Both the position numbers and the translations under genes were made by a program. The notes beneath the pieces were generated by a model. That model did not search any database, was not told the origin of the DNA, and saw nothing but the letters and a program-made list of their open reading frames with translations. A DNA stretch of 12,370 nt from an uncultured Clostridia bacterium (GTDB lineage Bacteria; Bacillota; Clostridia; TANB77; UBA1234): positions 1 to 12,370 of the forward strand of contig CANQLS010000026.1 of assembly GCA_947624765.1 (NCBI GenBank), read 5' to 3'. Shown piece after piece: positions 1 through 6,243 of this stretch; within the stretch, counting starts at the first letter, position 1, and each line of letters opens with the position of its first letter.

Positions 1-26
1 AATAGGGTGTTAGAACGCCCTATTTT
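1..26 (+). terminator. Possible intrinsic terminator or repeat hairpin at the left edge
   Basis: Bases 1-10 (AATAGGGTGT) pair with 15-24 (ACGCCCTATT) around a TAGA loop. The ten-pair stem includes one T-G wobble and is followed by a four-base T run at 23-26. It lies just upstream of the Shine-Dalgarno site of the first gene, as expected if it ends transcription of a gene outside the window. The T run is short and the stem may continue left of the window, so terminator activity is not certain. It shares the pattern TAGGGTG...GCCCTA with the hairpin at 5961-5988, so it could instead belong to the same repeat-like family. Confidence 0.45.
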
Positions 27-30
27 GTAT

Positions 31-39
31 GAGGAGGAG
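31..39 (+). promoter_or_regulatory. Ribosome binding site of the M50 protease gene
   Basis: GAGGAGGAG contains a GGAGG core at 33-37, five bases before ATG 43. This favours ATG 43 over an in-frame GTG at position 7, which would lie inside the hairpin at the window edge. Confidence 0.75.
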
Positions 40-42
40 TTT

Positions 43-750
43 ATGTATTCAACGAATATGATTTGGATTACGATGATAGTAATTCTTTTGATTTCCCGAT
101 TGATGAGTGGTAATTTTGATTTGATGGGTACTTTGCTTATGCTTCCAGGACTTATCCTAGCTCTTACATTTCATGAATATGCACATGCAAAAATGTCGGA
201 TCGTTTAGGTGATCCTACACCTGAGAGTCAAAATAGATTAACATTAAATCCTTTAGCACATATGGATCCTATGGGAACTATTTGCTTATTATTTGCTGGA
301 TTTGGTTGGGGAAAACCAGTAGAAATTAATCCAAGTTATTATCGTAATCCAGTTCGTGATAGTGCTTTGGTGGCAGCTGCAGGGCCATTCATGAATTTTA
401 TATTAGCATTTGTTTTGTTTTTTGTATATGCATTAGTTTGTGTTTTTGCACCAGCTAATCAATTAGTTGGAATCCTTGAAGTAATGTTAATACAAGGTGC
501 ATATTTAAATGTCGGATTATGTGTGTTTAATTTATTACCTTTTCCACCATTAGATGGTTCTAAAATATTTGCTTATTTTTTGAAAGGAAAAGCGCGTGAA
601 TTTTTATACACGCTAGAAAGATATTCGTGGATTATTATTATAATTTTATTTGCAACAGAATTACCATCATACTTGATCTCACCAGCAGTTAATTGGATTG
701 CAACTGGAATGATTAAGCTTATTGTTTGGATTATGAATTTGTTTGTGTAG
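43..750 (+). CDS. Site-2 protease-like membrane metalloprotease (peptidase M50 family)
   Basis: This 235-residue polytopic membrane protein resembles the short M50 proteases of Bacillota (YwhC-like), which lack PDZ and CBS domains. What is seen: a hydrophobic N-terminal segment, then the zinc-binding motif HEYAH at residues 44-48 (His44, Glu45, His48) inside a membrane segment. A GWGKPVEINP stretch follows, then a hydrophobic AAAGPFMNFILA segment. The second metal motif NLLPFPPLDG is at 163-172, with Asp171 as the likely third zinc ligand. Further hydrophobic stretches fill the C-terminus. All expected active-site residues are present, so an active zinc protease cutting within or near the membrane is likely. 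The natural substrate cannot be read from the sequence. It lies 45 bases upstream of tsaD and is probably co-transcribed with it. ATG 43 is chosen for its strong Shine-Dalgarno site. Confidence 0.9.
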   Translation: MYSTNMIWITMIVILLISRLMSGNFDLMGTLLMLPGLILALTFHEYAHAKMSDRLGDPTPESQNRLTLNPLAHMDPMGTICLLFAGFGWGKPVEINPSYYRNPVRDSALVAAAGPFMNFILAFVLFFVYALVCVFAPANQLVGILEVMLIQGAYLNVGLCVFNLLPFPPLDGSKIFAYFLKGKAREFLYTLERYSWIIIIILFATELPSYLISPAVNWIATGMIKLIVWIMNLFV

Positions 751-783
751 TTGAATTTGAGAAATAATTGGACTTTTGTAAAT

Positions 784-790
784 AAGGAGA
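784..790 (+). promoter_or_regulatory. Ribosome binding site that fixes the tsaD start
   Basis: AAGGAGA lies five bases before ATG 796. The reading frame is open further upstream to a TTG at 751, directly after the previous stop, but only ATG 796 has a well-placed Shine-Dalgarno site. The protein then begins just before the conserved CLAIETSCDET segment. Confidence 0.75.
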
Positions 791-795
791 ATAAA

Positions 796-1797
796 ATGTC
801 AAAGAATATAAAATGTCTTGCTATAGAAACTAGTTGTGATGAAACATCTGTAGCTATTGTTGAAAATGGTCGCAATGTTTTATCAAATGTAATATCGACA
901 CAGATTGATATTCATAAGAAATATGGAGGTGTAGTTCCTGAAATTGCATCACGTAATCATGTGGAAAATATTACATATGTAGTGGACGAAGCATTAGAAA
1001 AAGCAAATGTAGAATTAAAAGATATAGATATAATAGGTTGTACCTATGGCCCAGGATTAGTAGGGGCATTATTGGTAGGTGTATCAACTGCAAAAGCTAT
1101 TGCTTATGCTTTGCAAAAACCACTTGTTGGTGTACATCATATTGAAGGGCATATTGCTGCTAATTATATTACGCACCCCGAATTAACACCACCATACTTG
1201 TGTTTAGTAGTTTCTGGTGGACATTCTCATTTAGTATATGTAAAAGATTATACAAAATTTGAAATATTAGGTAAAACTAGAGATGATGCTGTTGGTGAAG
1301 CTTTTGATAAGGTGTCAAGAACAATCGGACTTGGTTATCCGGGTGGCCCAATTATTGACGAAAAAGCAAAAAGTGGAAAACCAATTTATTCACTACCAAG
1401 AACTTTTTTTGAGAATTTAGATTTTAGTTTTAGTGGAATAAAGACAGCAGTTATACAGCTTATGAATAAAGAACCTAATATTTCTATTCCAGATTTATGT
1501 GCTAGTTTTGAGGAAGCAGTTACAGATATGCTTGTTGAAAATGTATTAAAGGCAGTAGAATTAGTTAAAACAAATAAAATAGCAATTGCGGGAGGCGTTT
1601 CTGCAAATAGTTATTTGCGCGAAAGAATGAAACGTATTGGAGCTATTCACAATTTAAAAGTATATTATCCTGAAATTGTTTTATGTACAGATAATGCAGC
1701 AATGATAGGAAGTGCAGCATATTATAATTATCAAGAAGGAAAAGTTTCTTCATTAAATTTAAATGCTGTACCAAATTTAAAGATTGGAGAAAGTTAA
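796..1797 (+). CDS. tsaD: tRNA N6-adenosine threonylcarbamoyltransferase TsaD
   Basis: TsaD transfers the threonylcarbamoyl group from threonylcarbamoyl-AMP to A37 of ANN-decoding tRNAs, giving t6A. In bacteria it works in the cytoplasm with TsaB and TsaE, neither of which is in this window. The 333-residue product has the full ASKHA-fold signature: IETSCDET near the N-terminus and the metal-binding HIEGH at 115-119 (His115, His119). The phosphate-loop-like SGGHSHL is at 140-146, followed by RDDAVGEAFDK, GGVSANSYLRERM and CTDNAAMIG with Asp299 as the third metal ligand. Length is normal for the family. Its TAA stop overlaps the ATG of the next gene by one base (TAATG), which suggests translational coupling. 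I see nothing unusual in the protein. Confidence 0.97.
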   Translation: MSKNIKCLAIETSCDETSVAIVENGRNVLSNVISTQIDIHKKYGGVVPEIASRNHVENITYVVDEALEKANVELKDIDIIGCTYGPGLVGALLVGVSTAKAIAYALQKPLVGVHHIEGHIAANYITHPELTPPYLCLVVSGGHSHLVYVKDYTKFEILGKTRDDAVGEAFDKVSRTIGLGYPGGPIIDEKAKSGKPIYSLPRTFFENLDFSFSGIKTAVIQLMNKEPNISIPDLCASFEEAVTDMLVENVLKAVELVKTNKIAIAGGVSANSYLRERMKRIGAIHNLKVYYPEIVLCTDNAAMIGSAAYYNYQEGKVSSLNLNAVPNLKIGES

Positions 1798-2465
1798 TGA
1801 TTTATGCAATTTCTGATTTACATCTTTCTTATGGAACTAATAAACCAATGAATGTTTTCGGAGAAAAATGGGAAAATTATGAAAAGAAAATACAAGAAAA
1901 TTGGATACAAAAAGTTCATGAAGATGATACTGTGATATTAGCTGGAGATTTTTCTTGGGCTACTTACTTAGAAGAATCGGTGAAAGATTTTGAGTTTTTG
2001 AATAGTTTGCCAGGTAAAAAGATTTTACTAAAAGGAAATCATGATTATTGGTGGGAAACAGTTTCAAAACTTAATAAATTTATTGATGAACATGATTTTA
2101 AGAATATTTATTTCTTACATAATAATTTTTATGAAACAGAAAAATTCCTTATTTGTGGAACGAGATACTGGCAAGAAGAGGATGATAAAGACAATGAGAA
2201 AATATTTAACCGTGAAATAGAGCGTGCAAAAATATCTCTTAATTCAGCAATAAGTGAAAATTTTAAAAAAAGCATTATTTTTGTTACACATTATCCGCCA
2301 GATGAGCGTTTAATACAGGAATTAGATAAATATCCAATTGAAAAATGGGTGTATGGACATGTTCATAGCAAATATGATGAAATGCTTGTATCAATTGAGG
2401 GGATTGATACATATTTAACTTCTTGTGATTATTTAAATTTTGATTTAATAGCTATTGATAATTAA
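1797..2465 (+). CDS. Calcineurin-like metallophosphoesterase (COG1768-type)
   Basis: This 222-residue cytoplasmic protein has the five metal-ligand blocks of calcineurin-like phosphoesterases: DLH (Asp7, His9), GD (Asp51), GNHD (80-83), THYPP (His165) and GHVH (187-190). The block spacing and the sequence around GNHDYWW recall the group of predicted phosphoesterases classed as COG1768. That assignment is from memory of the family rather than a search. A two-metal phosphoesterase is well supported, but the substrate is unknown. The start overlaps the tsaD stop by one base and has GGAGA at 1786-1790, six bases upstream, so it is probably translated from the same mRNA as tsaD. No clear hairpin terminator follows it. 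The tig promoter begins about 50 bases downstream. Confidence 0.88.
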   Translation: MIYAISDLHLSYGTNKPMNVFGEKWENYEKKIQENWIQKVHEDDTVILAGDFSWATYLEESVKDFEFLNSLPGKKILLKGNHDYWWETVSKLNKFIDEHDFKNIYFLHNNFYETEKFLICGTRYWQEEDDKDNEKIFNREIERAKISLNSAISENFKKSIIFVTHYPPDERLIQELDKYPIEKWVYGHVHSKYDEMLVSIEGIDTYLTSCDYLNFDLIAIDN

Positions 2466-2514
2466 TATGGAATATATTGGCAAAAAAATGTCGAACGAAA
2501 AAGTATAAAAAGAC

Positions 2515-2543
2515 TTGGAAAATAATGCAAACTATGATATAAT
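2515..2543 (+). promoter_or_regulatory. Sigma-A-type promoter for tig-clpP
   Basis: The -35 element is TTGGAA (2515-2520). After a 17-base spacer comes a perfect -10 TATAAT (2538-2543). A TG one base upstream of the -10 (2535-2536) gives an extended -10. Transcription should start near 2550, leaving a leader of about 35 bases before the tig ATG. No CIRCE or CtsR-type operator was recognised around it, so stress control is not evident. Confidence 0.8.
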
Positions 2544-2584
2544 GACAACTTGTACATTAAACATAGAAAAGGAAGGTTATAAAG

Positions 2585-3868
2585 ATGAATGCAAATGTAG
2601 AAAAAATGGAGAACAATCAAGTAAAGTTAGAAATAACAATTGAGGCAGAAAAATTTGAAGAAGGAATGCAGAAAGCATTTTTTAGAAATGCTAAACGTTT
2701 TAATGTTCCGGGCTTTAGAAGAGGAAAGGCACCTAGAAAAATTGTTGAAAAATATTATGGAGAATCTGTATTATATGAAGAAGCTTTTAATATTGTAGTA
2801 CCTGAGGTATATGATGAAGTTATAAAGGAAAATAATATTGAAGCAGTTTCTAATCCAGATATTGATATTACTCAAATTGGAGAAGGAAAAGACCTTGTAT
2901 TTACAGCTGTAGTTACTGTAAAACCTGAAGTAAAATTAGGTAAATACAAAGGAATTAAAGTAGAGAAAAAAAATTATCCTGTTACAGATGAAGATATTGA
3001 AAAACATTTGAATGAAATGGCAAATAAAAATGCAAGAATAATCACTGCTGAAGAAGGAGTAACTTGCGAGAATGGAAATACTGTTATTATTGATTTTGAC
3101 GGCAGCATAGATGGCGTTCCATTTGAAGGTGGAAAAGCTGAAAAATATTCTTTAGAATTAGGTAGTGGTTCTTTTATTCCAGGTTTTGAAGAACAAGTAG
3201 TAGGAATGAAAGTTGGAGAAGAGAAAGATCTTAAAGTTACATTCCCGGAAAATTATTTTTCTACAGAACTTGCAGGAAAAGATGCAATTTTTAAAGTTAA
3301 ACTTCATGAAATTAAAATAAAAGAATTGCCAAAAATTGATGATGAATTTGCTAAAGATGTTAGTGAGTTTGATACTTTAGATGATTTAAAAGAAGATATT
3401 AAGGAACATATTGAGGAAGAAAATGCAAAGAAGGCAAAATATGAAGAAGAGGAAGAAGCAATTAATACTATTTTAGATAAGACAACAGTAGACGTTCCTA
3501 GAGTTATGATTGATAATGAAATTGATGAGTATATAAAAGATTTAGAGTCTAGATTATCATATCAAGGAATGACACTTGATATGTACATGCAATTAATGGG
3601 AAAAGAACTTGCAGATATTAGAAAAGAATATGAAGAAAGAGCTACAAAGAATATTAAGACTAGATTAATGCTAGAAGCTATTTTCAAAGCAGAAGATTTA
3701 GAGGTTACAGATGAAATGGTTAATGAAAAGTTAGCCGAAACGGCAAAAGCTTATGGTAGAGATGCAGAAGAGTTTGTAGCTAAGGCAACAGATCAAATGA
3801 AAGACTATGTAAGAGAAGAAAGCAAATATGAGGTTGCGGTTAAATTTGTTATGGCAAACGCCAAATAA
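2585..3868 (+). CDS. tig: Trigger factor, ribosome-associated chaperone and peptidyl-prolyl isomerase
   Basis: Trigger factor binds at the ribosome exit tunnel, via protein uL23, and shields nascent chains. The 427-residue product has the usual three parts. The N-terminal ribosome-binding domain (about 1-115) carries the signature GFRRGK at 43-48. An FKBP-type isomerase domain follows at about 155-245 (FDGSIDGVPFEGG, then GSGSFIPGFEEQVVGMKVGEEKDL). A long helical C-terminal chaperone domain rich in Glu and Lys completes it. The Shine-Dalgarno site GGAAGG (2571-2576) is eight bases before ATG 2585. A run of eight A residues occurs at 2966-2973 in the coding strand. It is followed after 37 bases by clpP, and tig-clpP-clpX is a widespread order in bacteria. 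Confidence 0.97.
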   Translation: MNANVEKMENNQVKLEITIEAEKFEEGMQKAFFRNAKRFNVPGFRRGKAPRKIVEKYYGESVLYEEAFNIVVPEVYDEVIKENNIEAVSNPDIDITQIGEGKDLVFTAVVTVKPEVKLGKYKGIKVEKKNYPVTDEDIEKHLNEMANKNARIITAEEGVTCENGNTVIIDFDGSIDGVPFEGGKAEKYSLELGSGSFIPGFEEQVVGMKVGEEKDLKVTFPENYFSTELAGKDAIFKVKLHEIKIKELPKIDDEFAKDVSEFDTLDDLKEDIKEHIEEENAKKAKYEEEEEAINTILDKTTVDVPRVMIDNEIDEYIKDLESRLSYQGMTLDMYMQLMGKELADIRKEYEERATKNIKTRLMLEAIFKAEDLEVTDEMVNEKLAETAKAYGRDAEEFVAKATDQMKDYVREESKYEVAVKFVMANAK

Positions 3869-3887
3869 ATAAAAATGTATAAAAACT

Positions 3888-3897
3888 AAGGAGGAGG
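3888..3897 (+). promoter_or_regulatory. Strong ribosome binding site of clpP
   Basis: AAGGAGGAGG lies eight bases before ATG 3906. It is one of the longest anti-16S matches in the window, which suggests efficient clpP translation. Confidence 0.75.
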
Positions 3898-3905
3898 AAT
3901 TTAGA

Positions 3906-4508
3906 ATGAGCGAAATTAGAAATGATTTAGTTCCAATGGTTGTGGAGCAAACGAGCCGTGGAGAGAGGTCATACGATATCTTTTCAAGATTATTAAATGA
4001 CAGAATTATTTTTATTGGTGATGAGATCACAGATGCAACTGCTAGCTTAGTAGTAGCACAATTATTATTCTTAGAATCAGAAGACCCTGAAAAAGATATT
4101 CACATTTATATAAACAGCCCTGGAGGTAGTGTAACAGCAGGAATGGCAATTTATGATACTATGAATTATATTAAGCCAGATGTATCTACTATTTGTGTGG
4201 GTATGGCTGCTAGTATGGGTGCCTTTTTGCTTGCTGCTGGTGCTAAAGGAAAAAGATATGCTCTTCCTAATGCTGAAATAATGATACATCAACCTCTTGG
4301 AGGTGCTAGAGGTCAGGCTTCTGACGTAAAAATTCATGCAGAATTTTTATTAAAGACTAGAGATAAGCTTAATAAAATATTAAGTGCAAACACAGGAAAG
4401 CCTTTAGAACAAATCGAAAAAGATACTGATAGAGATAATTTTATGGTAGCTGAAGAAGCTTTGGCTTATGGATTAATTGATAAAGTTATGACAAGAGAAA
4501 ATAAGTAA
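3906..4508 (+). CDS. clpP: ATP-dependent Clp protease proteolytic subunit ClpP
   Basis: ClpP is the self-compartmentalised serine peptidase that degrades substrates unfolded by ClpX or other Clp ATPases. The 200-residue product contains the catalytic triad Ser103 (GMAASMGAF), His128 (MIHQPLGG) and Asp177 (in DTDRDNF). These match the residue spacing of well-studied ClpP enzymes. The handle and core motifs INSPGGSVTAGMAIYDTM, KGKRYALPNAE and EEALAYGLIDK are intact. The N-terminus MSEIRNDLVPMVVEQTSRGERSYDIFSRLL contains the segment normally exposed after short propeptide processing. It is separated from clpX by 112 bases holding a strong palindrome, so the two genes may be partly uncoupled. Confidence 0.98.
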   Translation: MSEIRNDLVPMVVEQTSRGERSYDIFSRLLNDRIIFIGDEITDATASLVVAQLLFLESEDPEKDIHIYINSPGGSVTAGMAIYDTMNYIKPDVSTICVGMAASMGAFLLAAGAKGKRYALPNAEIMIHQPLGGARGQASDVKIHAEFLLKTRDKLNKILSANTGKPLEQIEKDTDRDNFMVAEEALAYGLIDKVMTRENK

Positions 4509-4512
4509 AGTT

Positions 4513-4602
4513 ATATTAGAAAGTGAATAATTAATAGTGAAGAATGAATGTTAAGTTGAATAATGAATAATAATTTAATTATTATTCATTATTCGCTAAT
4601 AT
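4513..4602. repeat. AT-rich palindromic element between clpP and clpX
   Basis: The core at 4558-4594 is a perfect 37-bp palindrome: 18 bases (GAATAATGAATAATAATT) and their exact reverse complement around a central T. An outer 7-bp inverted pair, ATATTAG (4513-4519) and CTAATAT (4596-4602), encloses it. The left flank (about 4522-4556) repeats GAATAAT- and GAATGAA-like words, like a degraded further copy. Compositionally it resembles small palindromic repeats found between genes in clostridial genomes. In RNA it would form a long A-U hairpin without a clear T run after it, so strong termination is doubtful. It could affect mRNA stability or simply be a remnant repeat. Confidence 0.7.
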
Positions 4603-4605
4603 CAA

Positions 4606-4614
4606 AAAGGAGGG
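4606..4614 (+). promoter_or_regulatory. Ribosome binding site selecting a TTG start for clpX
   Basis: AAAGGAGGG ends six bases before TTG 4621. No ATG is present nearby in the same frame, and the encoded sequence from TTG onward matches the ClpX N-terminus, so TTG is the start. Confidence 0.85.
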
Positions 4615-4620
4615 AGTAAT

Positions 4621-5943
4621 TTGGCTCGTTATGAAGATAAAAAAACAGTAAGATGTTCTTTTTGCGGAAAGTCGCAAGATGCTGTTAGAAAAATTATTGC
4701 TGGACCGGGTGTATATATTTGTGATGAGTGCGTAGGACTATGCAGTAATATTGTAGAGGAAGATTATGAAGATGAATTTGAAAATGTTGATGTAGCTAAT
4801 AAAGAGACAATACCTAGTCCGAAAGAGATAAAAGAACATTTAGATGAATATGTTATTGGGCAAGATGAAGCAAAAAAATCACTTTCTGTTGCAGTGTATA
4901 ATCATTATAAAAGAATTAATAATACCTCCGTTACTAAAGAAGATGACGTAGATATACAAAAAAGTAATATTTTAATGTTAGGACCTACTGGTTGTGGAAA
5001 AACATATTTGGCTCAAACACTCGCTAAAATGTTGAATGTTCCTTTTGCAATAGCTGATGCTACTGCATTAACAGAGGCAGGATATGTTGGTGAAGATGTA
5101 GAAAATATTTTATTAAAATTAATTCAAGCAGCAGACTATGATATTGAAAGAGCTCAAAAAGGAATTATTTATATTGATGAAATTGATAAGATTTCAAGGA
5201 AATCTGAAAATGTTTCTATTACAAGAGATGTTAGTGGAGAGGGAGTTCAACAAGCTCTTTTAAAGATTATTGAGGGAACTGTTGCATCTGTGCCACCACA
5301 AGGTGGTAGAAAACATCCACATCAAGAATTTATTCAAATTGATACAACTAATATTTTGTTCATTTGTGCTGGTGCTTTTGAAGGTCTTGAAAAAATTATT
5401 CAAACACGAATTGGAAATAAGAGCATTGGATTTGGAGCTGATATAAACTTAAAGAAAGAGGAAGTACAGAGCGAACTATTTAAGAAGTTATTACCACAAG
5501 ATTTAGTAAAGTTTGGTTTAATACCAGAGTTCGTTGGTAGATTACCAGTTATTACAACTGTTGATCCGCTTACACATGAAGCCTATGTTGACATCATGAC
5601 AAAACCAAAAAATGCTTTAATAAAACAATATAAGAAATTATTTGAAATGGATGGCGTAGATTTACAATTTGAAGACGAAGCAATTCAAGCAATTGTTGAT
5701 AAAGCTATTGAAAGAAAAACTGGCGCTAGAGGTTTAAGAGCTATTTTGGAAGAAACTATGCGTGATATCATGTTTGAAATACCAACAAATAAAGAGATTG
5801 CAGAATGTATTATTACGAAGGGTACTGTTGACAAATCAGAATCTCCAAAGCTTATTTTAAACACTGAAAAATGTAATATTTCTTCAGGTAAAAAATCATC
5901 TAAGAAATCTAAGAAAATGGAGAATATCGGAACTGCTTCATAA
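4621..5943 (+). CDS. clpX: ATP-dependent Clp protease ATP-binding subunit ClpX
   Basis: ClpX is the AAA+ unfoldase that delivers substrates to ClpP. The 440-residue product starts at a TTG codon. The N-terminal zinc-binding domain has four cysteines at 12, 15, 34 and 37. The AAA+ module has Walker A GPTGCGKT at 121-128 and Walker B with Asp186-Glu187 (IIYIDEID). The substrate-gripping RKH loop is at 230-232, the ClpP-docking IGF loop at 269-271, and sensor-2 GARGLR around Arg370. All parts needed for a working ClpXP partner are therefore present. The C-terminus ends in a Lys/Ser-rich tail (about 420-440) that looks variable and is probably disordered. In many relatives lon or an EngB-type GTPase gene follows clpX. 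Here a broken DUF951 gene and gdpP follow. Confidence 0.98.
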   Translation: MARYEDKKTVRCSFCGKSQDAVRKIIAGPGVYICDECVGLCSNIVEEDYEDEFENVDVANKETIPSPKEIKEHLDEYVIGQDEAKKSLSVAVYNHYKRINNTSVTKEDDVDIQKSNILMLGPTGCGKTYLAQTLAKMLNVPFAIADATALTEAGYVGEDVENILLKLIQAADYDIERAQKGIIYIDEIDKISRKSENVSITRDVSGEGVQQALLKIIEGTVASVPPQGGRKHPHQEFIQIDTTNILFICAGAFEGLEKIIQTRIGNKSIGFGADINLKKEEVQSELFKKLLPQDLVKFGLIPEFVGRLPVITTVDPLTHEAYVDIMTKPKNALIKQYKKLFEMDGVDLQFEDEAIQAIVDKAIERKTGARGLRAILEETMRDIMFEIPTNKEIAECIITKGTVDKSESPKLILNTEKCNISSGKKSSKKSKKMENIGTAS

Positions 5944-5960
5944 ATTAAATAAAAATTATT

Positions 5961-5988
5961 GTAGGGTGCGGCATTTAGCGTGCCCTAC
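5961..5988 (+). repeat. GTAGGGTGCG hairpin after clpX, repeat-like or terminator
   Basis: GTAGGGTGCG (5961-5970) pairs with CGTGCCCTAC (5979-5988) around an eight-base loop. The ten-pair stem contains two G-T wobbles that pair only in the + strand transcript; on the other strand they become A-C mismatches. This favours a role in RNA read from the + strand, such as 3'-end formation of clpX mRNA. The following sequence is T-rich (TATTATTT) but has no clean T run. Its GTAGGG...CCCTAC ends look like a dispersed palindromic repeat and resemble the hairpin at 1-26. Confidence 0.55.
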
Positions 5989-6016
5989 TATTATTTAAAA
6001 AGAAAGGAATATATTT

Positions 6017-6212
6017 ATGGAATATCAAGTTGGCGATATAGTTGAAACTAAAAAGCAACATCCTTGTGGTAGCAAAATATGGAAAATAACAAGGGTAGGG
6101 GCAGATTTTAAATTAGAATGTAAAGGGTGTCGGACATAAAATTATGTTAGATAGAGAAAAGGCTCTTAATATGATAAAGAGAAAAGTGGATTCCTTGACA
6201 AATGAAGCTTAA
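6017..6212 (+). pseudogene. DUF951 small protein gene with a +1 frameshift
   Basis: The frame from ATG 6017 (Shine-Dalgarno AAAGGA at 6003-6008) gives a 40-residue peptide ending at TAA 6137-6139. It begins MEYQVGDIVETKKQHPCGS and reaches CKGC at residues 35-38, matching the DUF951 (YyzM-like) family of about 65 residues. Skipping the single C at 6131 restores GHKIMLDREK and 16 further residues to a TAA at 6210-6212, a normal 64-residue protein. The break lies right after the second Cys of the Cys-x-x-Cys pair and creates a CGG codon, rare in this composition. It may be a true inactivating insertion, a sequencing or assembly error, or less likely programmed frameshifting. The function of the family is unknown to me; the conserved Cys and His residues hint at metal binding. 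The gdpP promoter lies in its 3' end. Confidence 0.85.
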
Positions 6213-6223
6213 AAGTATACAAT
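6195..6223 (+). promoter_or_regulatory. Sigma-A-type promoter for gdpP and the following operon
   Basis: A perfect -35 TTGACA (6195-6200) and -10 TACAAT (6218-6223) are separated by 17 bases. Transcription should start near 6230, only a few bases before the gdpP Shine-Dalgarno site. The promoter overlaps the last codons of the frameshifted DUF951 gene. It probably drives gdpP-rplI-dnaB and perhaps tilS-ftsH, since I found no equally good promoter further down. Confidence 0.82.
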
Positions 6224-6231
6224 TATCGCAT

Positions 6232-6238
6232 GGGGAGG
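6232..6238 (+). promoter_or_regulatory. Ribosome binding site that fixes the gdpP start
   Basis: GGGGAGG lies five bases before ATG 6244. The in-frame ATG at 6202 lies inside the promoter spacer and would be absent from a transcript starting near 6230, so ATG 6244 is preferred. Confidence 0.82.
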
Positions 6239-6243
6239 CTGTT

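Noticed and set aside
573..875. Minus-strand open frame of about 100 codons across the M50-tsaD junction
   Set aside because: It lies opposite two clearly coding genes, has no Shine-Dalgarno support that I can see, and its translation resembles no family. It is a shadow of AT-rich coding DNA.
3731..4337. Two minus-strand open frames opposite tig and clpP
   Set aside because: Both are antisense to strongly conserved genes, show no recognisable protein features and overlap catalytic codons of clpP.
5828..5833. TTGACA inside the clpX 3' end as a promoter for downstream genes
   Set aside because: No acceptable -10 box lies 16-18 bases downstream, and the sequence is coding.
6128..6139. Programmed +1 frameshift at TGT-C in the DUF951 gene
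   Set aside because: No known +1 signal is present: there is no prfB-like CTT-TGA-C and no upstream Shine-Dalgarno-like stimulator, and tRNA-Cys re-pairing would be poor. Kept only as a minor alternative to a mutation or sequence error.
6202..6243. Upstream in-frame ATG extending gdpP by 14 residues
   Set aside because: It lies between the -35 and -10 boxes and lacks a Shine-Dalgarno site, while ATG 6244 has GGGGAGG at ideal spacing.
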